Shown here: positions 6,755 to 14,660 of the stretch, one piece after another
How positions within the stretch are numbered: position 1 is the first letter of the stretch
Layout: every line of letters begins with the position of its first letter
The notes under the pieces: generated by a model
Told to the model about the DNA's origin: nothing
The model's database searches: none
The model's input: only the letters and a program-made list of their open reading frames with translations
NCBI GenBank assembly: GCA_964609695.1
Contig: CAZSSP010000026.1
Coordinates: forward strand, 1-24,703
Source of the DNA: JAGNHS01 sp964609695
GTDB taxonomy: Bacteria > Bdellovibrionota > UBA2428
DNA length: 24,703 bases
Reading direction: 5' to 3'
Translations under genes and position numbers: made by a program

Positions 6755-8617
6755 CTAATTTGAGTGCAGGAGGCGGGATTTTAGGGCTTCGGCCTCTTTG
6801 GAGAGTTCAGCTTCTTTAGTGGATGAATCTTTCAGGAATATGCGGCTTTCAATGAGTTTAGTTTCGATGTCTTGAAGCTCGGTGTTGACCTTGGTTAATT
6901 CATCGCTCAGTTCTTTGAGTTCTGGGCTTTCTTTAGTTTCGCCTTTTGATTGGGGGGCGGCCTTAGTATTCTTCTTTTTTTCTGTGGTTACTTTTTTAGT
7001 GCTTGCTTTTGCCTTGCCAGGAGTTTCTTGTCCCCAACTATTATCATCTAAAAATGTTTTCAAGTAACTGATGTCGTCAGTGCTGACATTCGAATTTAGA
7101 AAAAATTTACTTTGTAGATTGTCAAAGAGATAAAATTTATCTGTAGCGGTGAAAGTATAAAATCGAGCCAGAGCTCGTATCCATAAAATCCACGATCCAG
7201 CCCAAGAGCGAGCATCTGAACCTTTTTCCAAAACGATGTAAGGAAAAAGGTATTCTATAGTTTTCACGAAGTCTCGAGGGGTTGAGCGTTCAAGGTTTGT
7301 ATGAAAAATCGCTTTTAAATCCGAAAAAGCCTCTGGGTTTTCAACGTTAAATTTTGCTCCTTTGCTTCGGATGTATTGAGAAATAGCTCTAAGAAGAGGG
7401 TTTTGACCTTGTCCTCGAAAAACCTCGATCTCATTTTGTAAAAGAGTTCTTGATTTAACGAGTTCTTTTTTTCGATCTTCTAATTTTTCAATTTGATTGG
7501 CATGTAAAGCCACTTGGTCTGAATGCTCTTTCACTTTGGCTAGGGCTTCGGTGACGGGCTTTTCAATGGCGTCAAGTTCCTCAATGTGCTTTTCGATAAG
7601 TATTTTAGATTCGACTCTTAGCTTATCAAAATACTTTTCTTTAATTATTTTAAGTGATTTAAGATTTAAGTAATAAATGTTTCGGTGAAGATAGAACTCA
7701 AGAAAATATAAATGGGGGTGTCCTAAGATATTGTCGTTATGTGTTTCTCTGTCGTAAGAGTCATTATAAAGGTTTGGGGCTTTGAATTTTTCAGTATGGA
7801 GTAAATCTATTGTGGTGCTAAAGGCACGTTCTTCTTTGGATAAAGGTCTTAAATTTAAAGATGCTGGGGCTCCATAAAAAGTGAAAGTAGTTTTCCTGTA
7901 GGGGGTGAACCATCGAAAAAATGATTTGAAGTCTTTCAATATACTTTCTGGTGAGTATTGAAATACAAAAGTCATGGCAAGCTGAAGGCGGTAGAGTCCT
8001 GGATCGCTGCTTGCATAAGTGTGCCAATATTTTAAGAGTGATAAAAATGATTCGTGATCGATTCCAAAAAGTTTGGCAATTTCAATAGGATTATAAGTGC
8101 CTCTCATTGAATCGAATCTTTCGAGAACACACATAATTTTGAATAGAATTTCTTCAGTAATTTCCCTTTTTTCTTTTTCAGACAGTAAATAAAAACGAGA
8201 TACGTAATCGGTGGCTTGTTTATAGTCGTAAATACTTCGTTTTCGTAAGCTCAGGTAAAGAAAATGCGATATGAGTTTTGATTTAAAAAATAAGCTTTCA
8301 TATATTAGGCTATGAATTTCTTTTGAAAGTTGTTCAACTGAATCAGGATTAACTTTATGAAGAGTTAAAATTCGTTCAATATTGAGTAGGCCCTTTTCGA
8401 TTTTTATGGAATCAGTATTTTGTTTTTCAGGAAGTTTTTGAACGACAAGGAGCATCTCCTGACACGCGCTATTGGGATCGATAAGCGCGAGGGCGAGGGG
8501 GGGCTTCGAAGGCGGCTGAGAGTCGTTGTTAGGATCCTCAGCCGTACTAAAATTAATGGAAAGCAAAAAATATAAAGCAAGACTTAACTTGGCTAGATTT
8601 TTTGCAGAAATGGACAT
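6755..8617 (-). CDS. Large exported coiled-coil protein of unknown function
   Basis: About 620 residues from the ATG at 8617. A GTG four codons earlier (8629) is in frame, but the ATG begins the signal peptide directly (MSISAKNLAKLSLALYFLLS, likely cut before AEDPNN). A Pro/Ser linker follows, then a mostly helical region, one heptad-rich coiled coil at about 340-400 (QIEKLEDRKKELVKSRTLLQ), a folded helical segment with many aromatics at about 405-520, a Lys/Thr/Ala-rich low-complexity linker at about 535-565, and a second coiled coil to the end. No enzymatic motif is visible. The architecture suggests a periplasmic or cell-surface structural protein, which is inference. It lies downstream of the helicase gene (54 nt gap) and ends 3 nt before the inverted repeat at 6605-6751. 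Confidence 0.7.
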   Translation of the reverse strand: MSISAKNLAKLSLALYFLLSINFSTAEDPNNDSQPPSKPPLALALIDPNSACQEMLLVVQKLPEKQNTDSIKIEKGLLNIERILTLHKVNPDSVEQLSKEIHSLIYESLFFKSKLISHFLYLSLRKRSIYDYKQATDYVSRFYLLSEKEKREITEEILFKIMCVLERFDSMRGTYNPIEIAKLFGIDHESFLSLLKYWHTYASSDPGLYRLQLAMTFVFQYSPESILKDFKSFFRWFTPYRKTTFTFYGAPASLNLRPLSKEERAFSTTIDLLHTEKFKAPNLYNDSYDRETHNDNILGHPHLYFLEFYLHRNIYYLNLKSLKIIKEKYFDKLRVESKILIEKHIEELDAIEKPVTEALAKVKEHSDQVALHANQIEKLEDRKKELVKSRTLLQNEIEVFRGQGQNPLLRAISQYIRSKGAKFNVENPEAFSDLKAIFHTNLERSTPRDFVKTIEYLFPYIVLEKGSDARSWAGSWILWIRALARFYTFTATDKFYLFDNLQSKFFLNSNVSTDDISYLKTFLDDNSWGQETPGKAKASTKKVTTEKKKNTKAAPQSKGETKESPELKELSDELTKVNTELQDIETKLIESRIFLKDSSTKEAELSKEAEALKSRLLHSN

Positions 8618-8671
8618 AGGGCAAAGCACTAAATCGCACTGCGCAATATGTCAAAGCTAATGAGCCCAGTG

Positions 8672-9913
8672 TTAGTAGCGATGAACTGGCTTTCCGTTGC
8701 CAGAACGATCTTGGCGACCTTTAAAGCCACCACCGCCGCCACCGCGACGACCGCGGAATCTACCGCCACCACCAAAGCTACGGCTTGGTTTTCTATATCC
8801 TTTTTCTTGTGGAAGATCTTCACCAGTAGTGAGCTTTTTAATCGCTCTCCAAAGTTGTCTTTCATCGGGAGCTACTAAAGAAAGAGCTTCACCTTTGCGG
8901 CCAGCGCGACCTGTTCTTCCGATACGGTGAACATAATCTTCAGCCATAAGGGGAAGATCGAAATTGATAACATGGGCTACGTGAGGAACGTCGATACCGC
9001 GAGCGGCGAGGTCAGTGGCCACTAATACGCGAGAGTGTCCGTCGCGAAAACGTTGAAGCGTGCGATTCCTTTGGCCTTGAGAGAGTCCGCCGTGAAGGCT
9101 GTCAGCGACAACACCGTGAATACTTAAATGACGAGCCAACCTGTCGCTTCTGATTTTTGTACGAGTGAAAATAAGAACAGTGCCTTGTCTCTGATTGATG
9201 ATATCCATAATTTTTTTTGGCTTCTCATCTTGGGTCATTTCCAAAACTTGCTCATCAATTTGTGGTTTAGTTTCTTCAGTGCGCTCAATTTCTACAGACA
9301 CAGGTTTGTTGAGGAAATGTGAACTTAATTGAAGAATTTTTGCGGGCATAGTGGCCGACAAAAGTAGTGATTGACGTTTAGCGGGTAAAAAGCGCAATAC
9401 ACGTTCAAGTTGTGGAGCAAATCCCATATCGAGCATTCGATCGGCTTCATCGACAACGAGGAAAGAAGTTTTTTGTAAAAGTTTTCCAAAACGATTGAGG
9501 TGATCGTTTAAGCGGCCAGGAGTCGCCACAATCACTCTAGGATTTCTAGAAAGCTTTTGTATTTGTTGACCCATACGTGCGCCGCCTACGACTTTGGCGA
9601 TACGGATTTGAGGTGCGCGCTCAAGAAGAGCTGTACAAACATCGCTCACCTGACCCGCTAGTTCGCGAGTTGGGACAAGCACTAAAAGATTAGCATCGGG
9701 TTGATTGATGAGTTGAGAGAGAAAGGGAAGAAGATAAGAAGCCGTTTTGCCGCTTCCTGTTTGGGCAGATCCCAAGATATCTTTTCCTTCCATAGCGAGG
9801 GGAATCAACTTTTGTTGAATGGGTGTGGGTGAAGTGAATCCCATCTTGTCGAGTGCTTGATTTATGCAAACGGGAAAAGAATATGATTCAAATGAAATGG
9901 GTTTTTCAGACAT
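8672..9913 (-). CDS. rhlE: DEAD-box ATP-dependent RNA helicase, RhlE type, with Gly/Arg-rich tail
   Basis: Cytoplasmic ATP-dependent RNA helicase of 413 residues acting in RNA unwinding, typically ribosome assembly or mRNA decay. All core motifs are intact: Q motif (TPIQQ, 29-33), motif I AQTGSGKT (50-57), PTRELA (81-86), TPGR (131-134), DEAD (155-158), SAT (186-188), ATDLAARGID (299-308) and HRIGRTGR (329-336). The block GEALSLVAPDERQL after motif VI resembles RhlE. The tail (about 378-413) is RGG-like and basic (GGGGRFRGRRGGGGGG), a usual non-specific RNA-binding extension. The ATG has a strong AGGAGG Shine-Dalgarno, which two alternative hairpins can bury (see the leader entry). Upstream lies the divergent YdcZ-type transporter gene. 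Confidence 0.95.
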   Translation of the reverse strand: MSEKPISFESYSFPVCINQALDKMGFTSPTPIQQKLIPLAMEGKDILGSAQTGSGKTASYLLPFLSQLINQPDANLLVLVPTRELAGQVSDVCTALLERAPQIRIAKVVGGARMGQQIQKLSRNPRVIVATPGRLNDHLNRFGKLLQKTSFLVVDEADRMLDMGFAPQLERVLRFLPAKRQSLLLSATMPAKILQLSSHFLNKPVSVEIERTEETKPQIDEQVLEMTQDEKPKKIMDIINQRQGTVLIFTRTKIRSDRLARHLSIHGVVADSLHGGLSQGQRNRTLQRFRDGHSRVLVATDLAARGIDVPHVAHVINFDLPLMAEDYVHRIGRTGRAGRKGEALSLVAPDERQLWRAIKKLTTGEDLPQEKGYRKPSRSFGGGGRFRGRRGGGGGGFKGRQDRSGNGKPVHRY

Positions 9914-9946
9914 TAGGCCTCCTAAGGCTGTAAAGCGACTTAGGAG
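9911..9946 (-). promoter_or_regulatory. Helicase mRNA leader hairpins that sequester the Shine-Dalgarno
   Basis: Read on the minus strand, CTCCTAAG (9946-9939) pairs perfectly with CTTAGGAG (9926-9919) across a 12-nt loop. The second arm contains five of six bases of the AGGAGG Shine-Dalgarno. A second, mutually exclusive hairpin, TTAGG-AGG-CCTAA (9925-9913), puts the Shine-Dalgarno in its loop and reaches the A of the AUG. Both pairings are seen directly; the regulatory role (temperature response or helicase autoregulation) is inference. Confidence 0.55.
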
Positions 9947-10049
9947 TTAATGTGGCAGCTAACAGCAAATTCTACAGCGCCCTAAACTCTAAAGAAGCTA
10001 AGTTTCGAAAGGAACTAATACAGTATAACAGCATTGTCGAGTTTATATC

Positions 10050-10063
10050 GCCAAGGGCTTGGC
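10050..10063. promoter_or_regulatory. Operator-like palindrome GCCAAG-GG-CTTGGC
   Basis: A 14-bp sequence with perfect 6-bp arms around a GG centre, in the 191-bp divergent gap between the helicase (9913) and the YdcZ-type transporter (10105). The two-base centre is too tight for an RNA hairpin of full stem length, which favours a DNA-binding dimer site. No regulator in the window is obviously tied to it. Apart from this and the helicase leader hairpins I see nothing definite in the gap. Confidence 0.35.
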
Positions 10064-10104
10064 AATGTTTACTCATCTAAACTGAGAGGCTAGTAGATAG
10101 AGTG

Positions 10105-10530
10105 ATGAATTCAATGGGATATTGTGTTTTGTCTCTAGTTCTAGGAGCCCTTACAGTTCTTCAAGCTACGATCAACGGCAAGGCTGGCAGCACTTTGGGG
10201 ATGGGAGGGGCGCTCATTATCAACACCTCAGTTTTAATAATAAGTGTTATTACAGCTCTATTTTTGAAACTAATGCCAGTGCAATTATCTTATTCACAGT
10301 TTCGTTGGTGGTATTTGTGGCCTGGCTTTTTAGGTTTTATTGTTCTTCTTTATCTACCAATATCGATTGATAAAATTGGAGCCCTAGTTAGTTTTTTGTG
10401 GTGTTTGGCAGGTCAATTGCTTTTGGGTTTATTGTGGGATTTTTATGTGAGTGGAGTCAGCATGAGTTGGACTCGAGTGTTGGGTGTGGGCATCTCAATA
10501 TTTGGAGCTTGCTTAGCCGCTAAGAAATGA
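10105..10530 (+). CDS. YdcZ/DUF606-type DMT superfamily membrane protein
   Basis: About 141 residues forming five membrane helices; inner-membrane member of the drug/metabolite transporter superfamily, DUF606 (YdcZ) branch. The evidence is the first helix ending in LGALTVLQATINGKAGSTLG, where the family's Q-x-x-x-N-x-x-L/A-G motif is recognisable, the WYLWPGFLGFIVLLY segment, and the GQLLLGLLWDFYVSGV helix near the end. A GTG (10102) directly precedes the ATG used here, and another ATG lies three codons in; none has a strong Shine-Dalgarno. The stop overlaps the start of the next membrane protein gene by 4 bp (ATGA at 10527), so both are co-translated. Substrate unknown. Confidence 0.8.
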   Translation: MNSMGYCVLSLVLGALTVLQATINGKAGSTLGMGGALIINTSVLIISVITALFLKLMPVQLSYSQFRWWYLWPGFLGFIVLLYLPISIDKIGALVSFLWCLAGQLLLGLLWDFYVSGVSMSWTRVLGVGISIFGACLAAKK

Positions 10531-11528
10531 AGCAAGAGAATTTAAATTCAGATTTTAATTTTGAGAGTACTAATTCAGATTCAAAAATTATTCTCCAATA
10601 TACTTTTCTTTTAAGCATTACAGAAGTCGGTTTGGGAGCCTTGATTCATGGTCTTCATATACCCTTGGGGGGACATTTTTTATCTCTCAATGAAGGTTAT
10701 TTGTTGTGTCGGGCTCTTAGGGAAAGAGCTCAGATGAATAGGCTTTCTCGAAAAGAGGCCTTCAAACAATCTTGCTCTATTTCAATAGTAGCTGCTTTGT
10801 TGAAATCCTTTTCACCCGCAGGAAAAAAACTGACTCCGATGCTGGCCATAAGTGTTCAAGGTCTTTTGTTTTCGATTGGAGTTTATTTTTTTGGAGTTTC
10901 GCTTTTGGGGATGCTCTTAGGAATGCTTTTGCTTTCACTTTGGGCCTTTGTTCAACCTTTGCTTTTCGCTTGGCTTATTTTTGGAAAAACTTTTTTTGAA
11001 GGATTGCTATCTATTTGGACTCATTTTTCTGAATCCGTTGGCATAAATTCGATGAGCGGATTTTATTTGCTTGGAATTTTTGTAGCTTTAAAAATGATCT
11101 CTGCAGTTTTAGTGGCTATTTTAGTTTGGCGCGGACAATTAACAAAGCTTGAAGGCATGAGTGAAAGAATCTCTCGATTGGGAGAGAGTGTATTGCTTAA
11201 GAAAGAGGCTTCAGTAAAAAAAGAGCACTCTCCGTTCTACGGAGCTCTAAAAGATATTCTTTCACCTTTGTTTATTATGGGAATTTTATTCTCAATATTT
11301 TTGGCAATTTATTCTCAATCCACTTTAGTGCCTATGATTTGGATGGCTTTAAGGCCCGTGGCTTTTGGTTTTTTAATGTTTTATTGTTTAAGAGCGTTTA
11401 ATACTGAAAAATTAAGAAAGAGTGTTGTTAAGAAATTCCCCAAATTTGGATTTATTCTAAATGGGGTGCTTTCCAAGATCTCTTCAATCCAAAAACCTGA
11501 TCGCGGGCCTGAAGCAACTGAGCACTAA
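10527..11528 (+). CDS. Polytopic inner-membrane protein, unknown family
   Basis: 333 residues with a polar, Asn/Ser-rich start and about seven to eight hydrophobic helices. The first third reads ALIHGLHIPLGGHFLSLNEG (about 39-58), then CRALRERAQMNRLSRKEA, then SFSPAGKKLTPMLAISVQG. The glycine-rich helix followed by a cytosolic basic loop and an SPAGKKxTPM motif recalls the general style of ECF-transporter S components or prenyl-synthase component I proteins, but I cannot place it. A charged loop at about 199-236 splits the helices into two groups. It is translationally coupled (ATGA overlap) to the YdcZ-type gene, so the two may form one transporter or share a role. Its last 77 bases overlap the 3' end of xdhC on the opposite strand. 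Confidence 0.65.
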   Translation: MKQENLNSDFNFESTNSDSKIILQYTFLLSITEVGLGALIHGLHIPLGGHFLSLNEGYLLCRALRERAQMNRLSRKEAFKQSCSISIVAALLKSFSPAGKKLTPMLAISVQGLLFSIGVYFFGVSLLGMLLGMLLLSLWAFVQPLLFAWLIFGKTFFEGLLSIWTHFSESVGINSMSGFYLLGIFVALKMISAVLVAILVWRGQLTKLEGMSERISRLGESVLLKKEASVKKEHSPFYGALKDILSPLFIMGILFSIFLAIYSQSTLVPMIWMALRPVAFGFLMFYCLRAFNTEKLRKSVVKKFPKFGFILNGVLSKISSIQKPDRGPEATEH

Positions 11529-12267
11529 TACTTATTGCGATTTCTGCAGGATCATTGCCACCAATAGCTAATCCCATGGGGCATTTAAGTTTTTCGATTC
11601 GATCTGCAGGAATGCCGAATGTTTTAAGTTCGTTTCTAATTTTAATGGATTTTACTTCGCTACCAATCACTCCAACGTAGGGAGGCGAAAAGGAATTTAA
11701 AATTGTCTTGAGCACCGGAAGATCTGTTGTGTGACCTTGGGTCATAACTACGCAAAAAGCATCGGGATCGATTTCGCCTATGTGCGAAGTGTATTCTGGA
11801 GAGTGGAATATTTTTAAGTTTTTATGAGGAGTGAATTTGTTTAACCACTCTAAACGAGTGTCGAAGCAAGAAACTTCGCAATCCAGTTTCAAAAGTAGAG
11901 GAATAAGTTCTTGTGCGATATGGCCGGCTCCAAAAACGGCTATTTTCCAATGATGAGGATGATAAGTTTCGAAAATAAATTCTACTTCTCCTCCGCAGCT
12001 CATGCCAACATCTCTTTGAAGGTTCCAAGAGTGTTTTATGATTTGCGATTTTTTTTGAGTGAGTAATTCTTGTGCCACAATAATCGCTTTGGCTTCTACT
12101 TTTCCGCCGCCTACGGTCCCATGGATTAATCCAGAATGTGTGACGAGGGCTTTGGCACCTACTTCTTGGGGAGCGTGTCCACGAGTGTCTATAAGAGTGA
12201 TGATCACAAAAGATTGGGAGGAATTTTGAAGTTCAATAATTTTTTCAAATAGATTCAGTGAACTCAT
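11452..12267 (-). CDS. xdhC: Xanthine dehydrogenase accessory protein XdhC
   Basis: Cytoplasmic maturation factor of 271 residues. In Rhodobacter, XdhC binds molybdenum cofactor, has it sulfurated and inserts it into the large subunit. The N-terminal XdhC/CoxI domain shows DTRGHAPQEVGAK (27-39), TVGGGKVEA (51-59) and MSCGGE (89-94) with Cys91, the proposed cofactor-binding cysteine. The C-terminal Rossmann domain begins at VFGAGHIAQ (111-119) and ends with a typical CPMGLAIGGNDPAEIAIS block. The ATG at 12267 lies 23 nt inside the 3' end of xdhB, indicating translational coupling. The 3' end overlaps the convergent membrane protein gene by 77 bp. Order xdhA-xdhB-xdhC is that of the classical operon. 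Confidence 0.95.
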   Translation of the reverse strand: MSSLNLFEKIIELQNSSQSFVIITLIDTRGHAPQEVGAKALVTHSGLIHGTVGGGKVEAKAIIVAQELLTQKKSQIIKHSWNLQRDVGMSCGGEVEFIFETYHPHHWKIAVFGAGHIAQELIPLLLKLDCEVSCFDTRLEWLNKFTPHKNLKIFHSPEYTSHIGEIDPDAFCVVMTQGHTTDLPVLKTILNSFSPPYVGVIGSEVKSIKIRNELKTFGIPADRIEKLKCPMGLAIGGNDPAEIAISISAQLLQARDQVFGLKRSWKAPHLE

Positions 12268-14659
12268 CGGGGAATGCCTTTCGCAATATCACCTCTGGTG
12301 TAGCAGGCACAGAAAGGGATGGAAATACTTTTTCCTGATTCGAAAATGAAGGCAAAGTTCTTAAAGCATCTTGAATGGCGGTCCAAACAGAAATGGCTAG
12401 CATAAGAGGGGGTTCGCCAACGGCTTTAGTTCCTCTTAGATTGCTTTTGTTATTGAGGTTTTCCAAAAGATCTATATTAAAATCTCTGGGAATATCGTGA
12501 ATGCTTGGTATTTTATAAGTGCTAGGACCCACTGAAAGTAGGCGTCCTTCTTTAGAGTAAAAAAGATTTTCAATAGTTAACCAGCCGAGTCCCTGTACAA
12601 AGGCACCGCTAATTTGACCTAAATCAAGACTTTTACTTAGAGGGCGGCCCAAATCCATCAAAATATCACTGCGTAGGGTTTTAACTTCTCCTGTGTTTAA
12701 GCAAACAGAAACTTCAGAGCATGCCACTCCCTGAGTAAAATAAAGAAAAGCATCGCCCTTTCCAGAAACTTTATTGAAGCTCAAGTTGGGTATGCGATAG
12801 TGAGAATATTCGCATAAAGAGACTCGACTGAGATAGGCTTCGTTGCAGAGTTCAGAAAATTGAATTTTTTTGAAGGAATCTTTTTTATAAATGACCCAAT
12901 CATTTTCAAAAATGAGATCATCAAACTTTAAAGTTTCTTGAGTGCTGGCATTTTCAAAGTGTTGGTTAACTTCAATTTCCTTTTCAGTAGCTAAAACTGA
13001 AGTGCGACTAGGCCAAAGTGAGGGGTCTTTGTTTAAAAGCTGTTTGGCCACTTGGGCGAGTCTGTTTTTGATTTTTTGACATGCAAGCACAGCTGCCGAT
13101 CCGTTAATGTCTGTGCCGCTCGAGGCTGCGGTGGGAGACGTGTTGGCGTTTTTTTCGGTTGAAGTTGGCATCACACGAACCTTATCGATAGAGATGCCTA
13201 ATTCTTCAGCTACAAGTGTTGCAATGCGAGTGTAAACACCTTGGCCCATTTCAGTGGCTCCCGTAGACACTTGTACAGTTCCGTCACGGTATAAATTGAT
13301 GAGTGCATTTCCTTGATTTAAAAATTTCGTGGTAAAAGAAATCCCAAATTTCACAGCAGTAATTGAAAGACCTCTAAGAGGTTGATTTAATTTTTGGCTT
13401 ATAATTTTCTTGTTGTAAGCATCAATTTCTAGACGACGTTTTCTGTAGTTGGCTTTATTTTCAATTTCAGAAAAGAGTTTGGGTAAAAGATTGTTTTCAA
13501 CTTTTTGACCATAATGTGTAGTGTCCGCACCTGCTTGGTAAGAATTCAATTTTCTGATGTCGAGTGGATCTTTATTGAGTTTAAATGCAATTTCCTCAAT
13601 GATTCTTTCAATGGTGAGAATTCCTTTGGGTCCACCAAATCCTCTAAAGGCTGTATGTGGGTGAAAGTGCGTGCGACAAACCTGACCTTTGACTCGCAGG
13701 TTGGGAATAAAATAAGCATTGTCAATGTGGAGCATGGCTCGTTCCATGATCGAAGTAGAGAGATCGGCATAGGCTCCTCCATTGGAATAAAGTTTTGCAT
13801 CTAAGGCGCTAATTTTTCCATCATCATTGAAGGCTACTTTGTAAAAATTGTGAAATGGATTTCGTTTGCCCGTGATGATCATGTCATCGTCTTTTTCGAG
13901 GATGAGGCGAGCAGGACGTTTTGTTTTTTGAGTCACTAAGGCCGCGTAAGCAGCTATAGGAGAGGATTGCGATTCTTTTCCACCAAAGGCACCCCCCATA
14001 CGTTTGACTACACAAATCACATCTTTGCTTGGTATTCCCAGTCCGTGTGAAACGACATGTTGAACTTCTGTGGGATGTTGGCTGGACGAGTGAACTTCAA
14101 TTTGACCGTTGTCCTGTGGGTAGCTAATGGCCGCTTGGCTTTCTAAATAAAAATGTTCGGCTCCATGAATTTCAATATTGTTTTCTAGAATATGTGTCGA
14201 CTTTCGAAAAGCCTCTTCAACGTTTCCCGTTTCGATGAGTCTTTCGCCAGCTATAAATGATTTTGATTGAATAGCATCTGATATAGAGAGTATTGCGGGG
14301 AGATCTTCAAAATCGACTTTGATTTTTTTGATAGCTTTCTTGATGGCATCCTTACTATGGGCTGCGAGAATAAAAATAACTTCGCCTACATAATTCACTT
14401 CTTTGTCGGCCAGAAGGGGTTGGTCTTGGAATATGGTTCCCCATAAATTGTGATGAAAATCTTTAGCGCTAAAAATATCCACTATTCCAGGAACTTTGAG
14501 TGCCTCTGATAAATCATAACTTTTAATTTTTGCGTGTGCCTTGGGAGAATAAAAAAGTCCAACATCAAGTTCCCCTTGAAGTCTTGGACGATCATCTATG
14601 AATTCACTTTTACCTCTCACATGAGAATGAGCAGAATCATGGTGTGAGTTCTGACTCAT
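12245..14659 (-). CDS. xdhB: Xanthine dehydrogenase, molybdopterin-binding large subunit
   Basis: Catalytic subunit (804 residues) that oxidises hypoxanthine and xanthine to urate at a Mo-pterin centre in the cytoplasm. Numbering from the chosen ATG, it has GGAFGGKE (222-229; Glu229, equivalent to bovine Glu802), IMERAMLHIDN with Arg307 (equivalent to Arg880), FRGFGGPKG with Phe341 (equivalent to Phe914), the GATEMGQGVYT block, AASSGTDINGSA, and the catalytic Glu749 in GTKAVGEPPLML. The spacing Glu229-Arg307 (78) and Glu229-Phe341 (112) equals that in bovine xanthine oxidoreductase, so purine specificity rather than CO or aldehyde oxidation is likely. A TTG lies six codons upstream (14677), but the ATG 1 nt after the xdhA stop, with AAGGA upstream, is preferred. 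It overlaps xdhC by 23 nt. Confidence 0.95.
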   Translation of the reverse strand: MSQNSHHDSAHSHVRGKSEFIDDRPRLQGELDVGLFYSPKAHAKIKSYDLSEALKVPGIVDIFSAKDFHHNLWGTIFQDQPLLADKEVNYVGEVIFILAAHSKDAIKKAIKKIKVDFEDLPAILSISDAIQSKSFIAGERLIETGNVEEAFRKSTHILENNIEIHGAEHFYLESQAAISYPQDNGQIEVHSSSQHPTEVQHVVSHGLGIPSKDVICVVKRMGGAFGGKESQSSPIAAYAALVTQKTKRPARLILEKDDDMIITGKRNPFHNFYKVAFNDDGKISALDAKLYSNGGAYADLSTSIMERAMLHIDNAYFIPNLRVKGQVCRTHFHPHTAFRGFGGPKGILTIERIIEEIAFKLNKDPLDIRKLNSYQAGADTTHYGQKVENNLLPKLFSEIENKANYRKRRLEIDAYNKKIISQKLNQPLRGLSITAVKFGISFTTKFLNQGNALINLYRDGTVQVSTGATEMGQGVYTRIATLVAEELGISIDKVRVMPTSTEKNANTSPTAASSGTDINGSAAVLACQKIKNRLAQVAKQLLNKDPSLWPSRTSVLATEKEIEVNQHFENASTQETLKFDDLIFENDWVIYKKDSFKKIQFSELCNEAYLSRVSLCEYSHYRIPNLSFNKVSGKGDAFLYFTQGVACSEVSVCLNTGEVKTLRSDILMDLGRPLSKSLDLGQISGAFVQGLGWLTIENLFYSKEGRLLSVGPSTYKIPSIHDIPRDFNIDLLENLNNKSNLRGTKAVGEPPLMLAISVWTAIQDALRTLPSFSNQEKVFPSLSVPATPEVILRKAFPDEFTESI

Positions 14660-14660
14660 T

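Noticed and set aside
8690..8790. Glycine-codon repeats in the helicase tail as a tandem repeat or CRISPR-like array
   Set aside because: Units are irregular, lack spacers and encode a typical RGG-like RNA-binding tail.
8629..8865. Minus-strand frame with Val/Ala runs inside the helicase tail
   Set aside because: It is an alternative frame of the same repetitive glycine-codon stretch; the helicase frame explains the sequence.
8648..8878. Plus-strand open frame rich in Ala and Thr, antisense to the helicase C-terminus
   Set aside because: It mirrors the Gly/Arg-rich helicase tail; the composition is a by-product of GC-rich codons on the other strand, and no Shine-Dalgarno or family pattern is visible.
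13505..13804. 99-codon plus-strand frame within xdhB
   Set aside because: Antisense to highly conserved xanthine dehydrogenase sequence with intact active-site motifs; no independent support.
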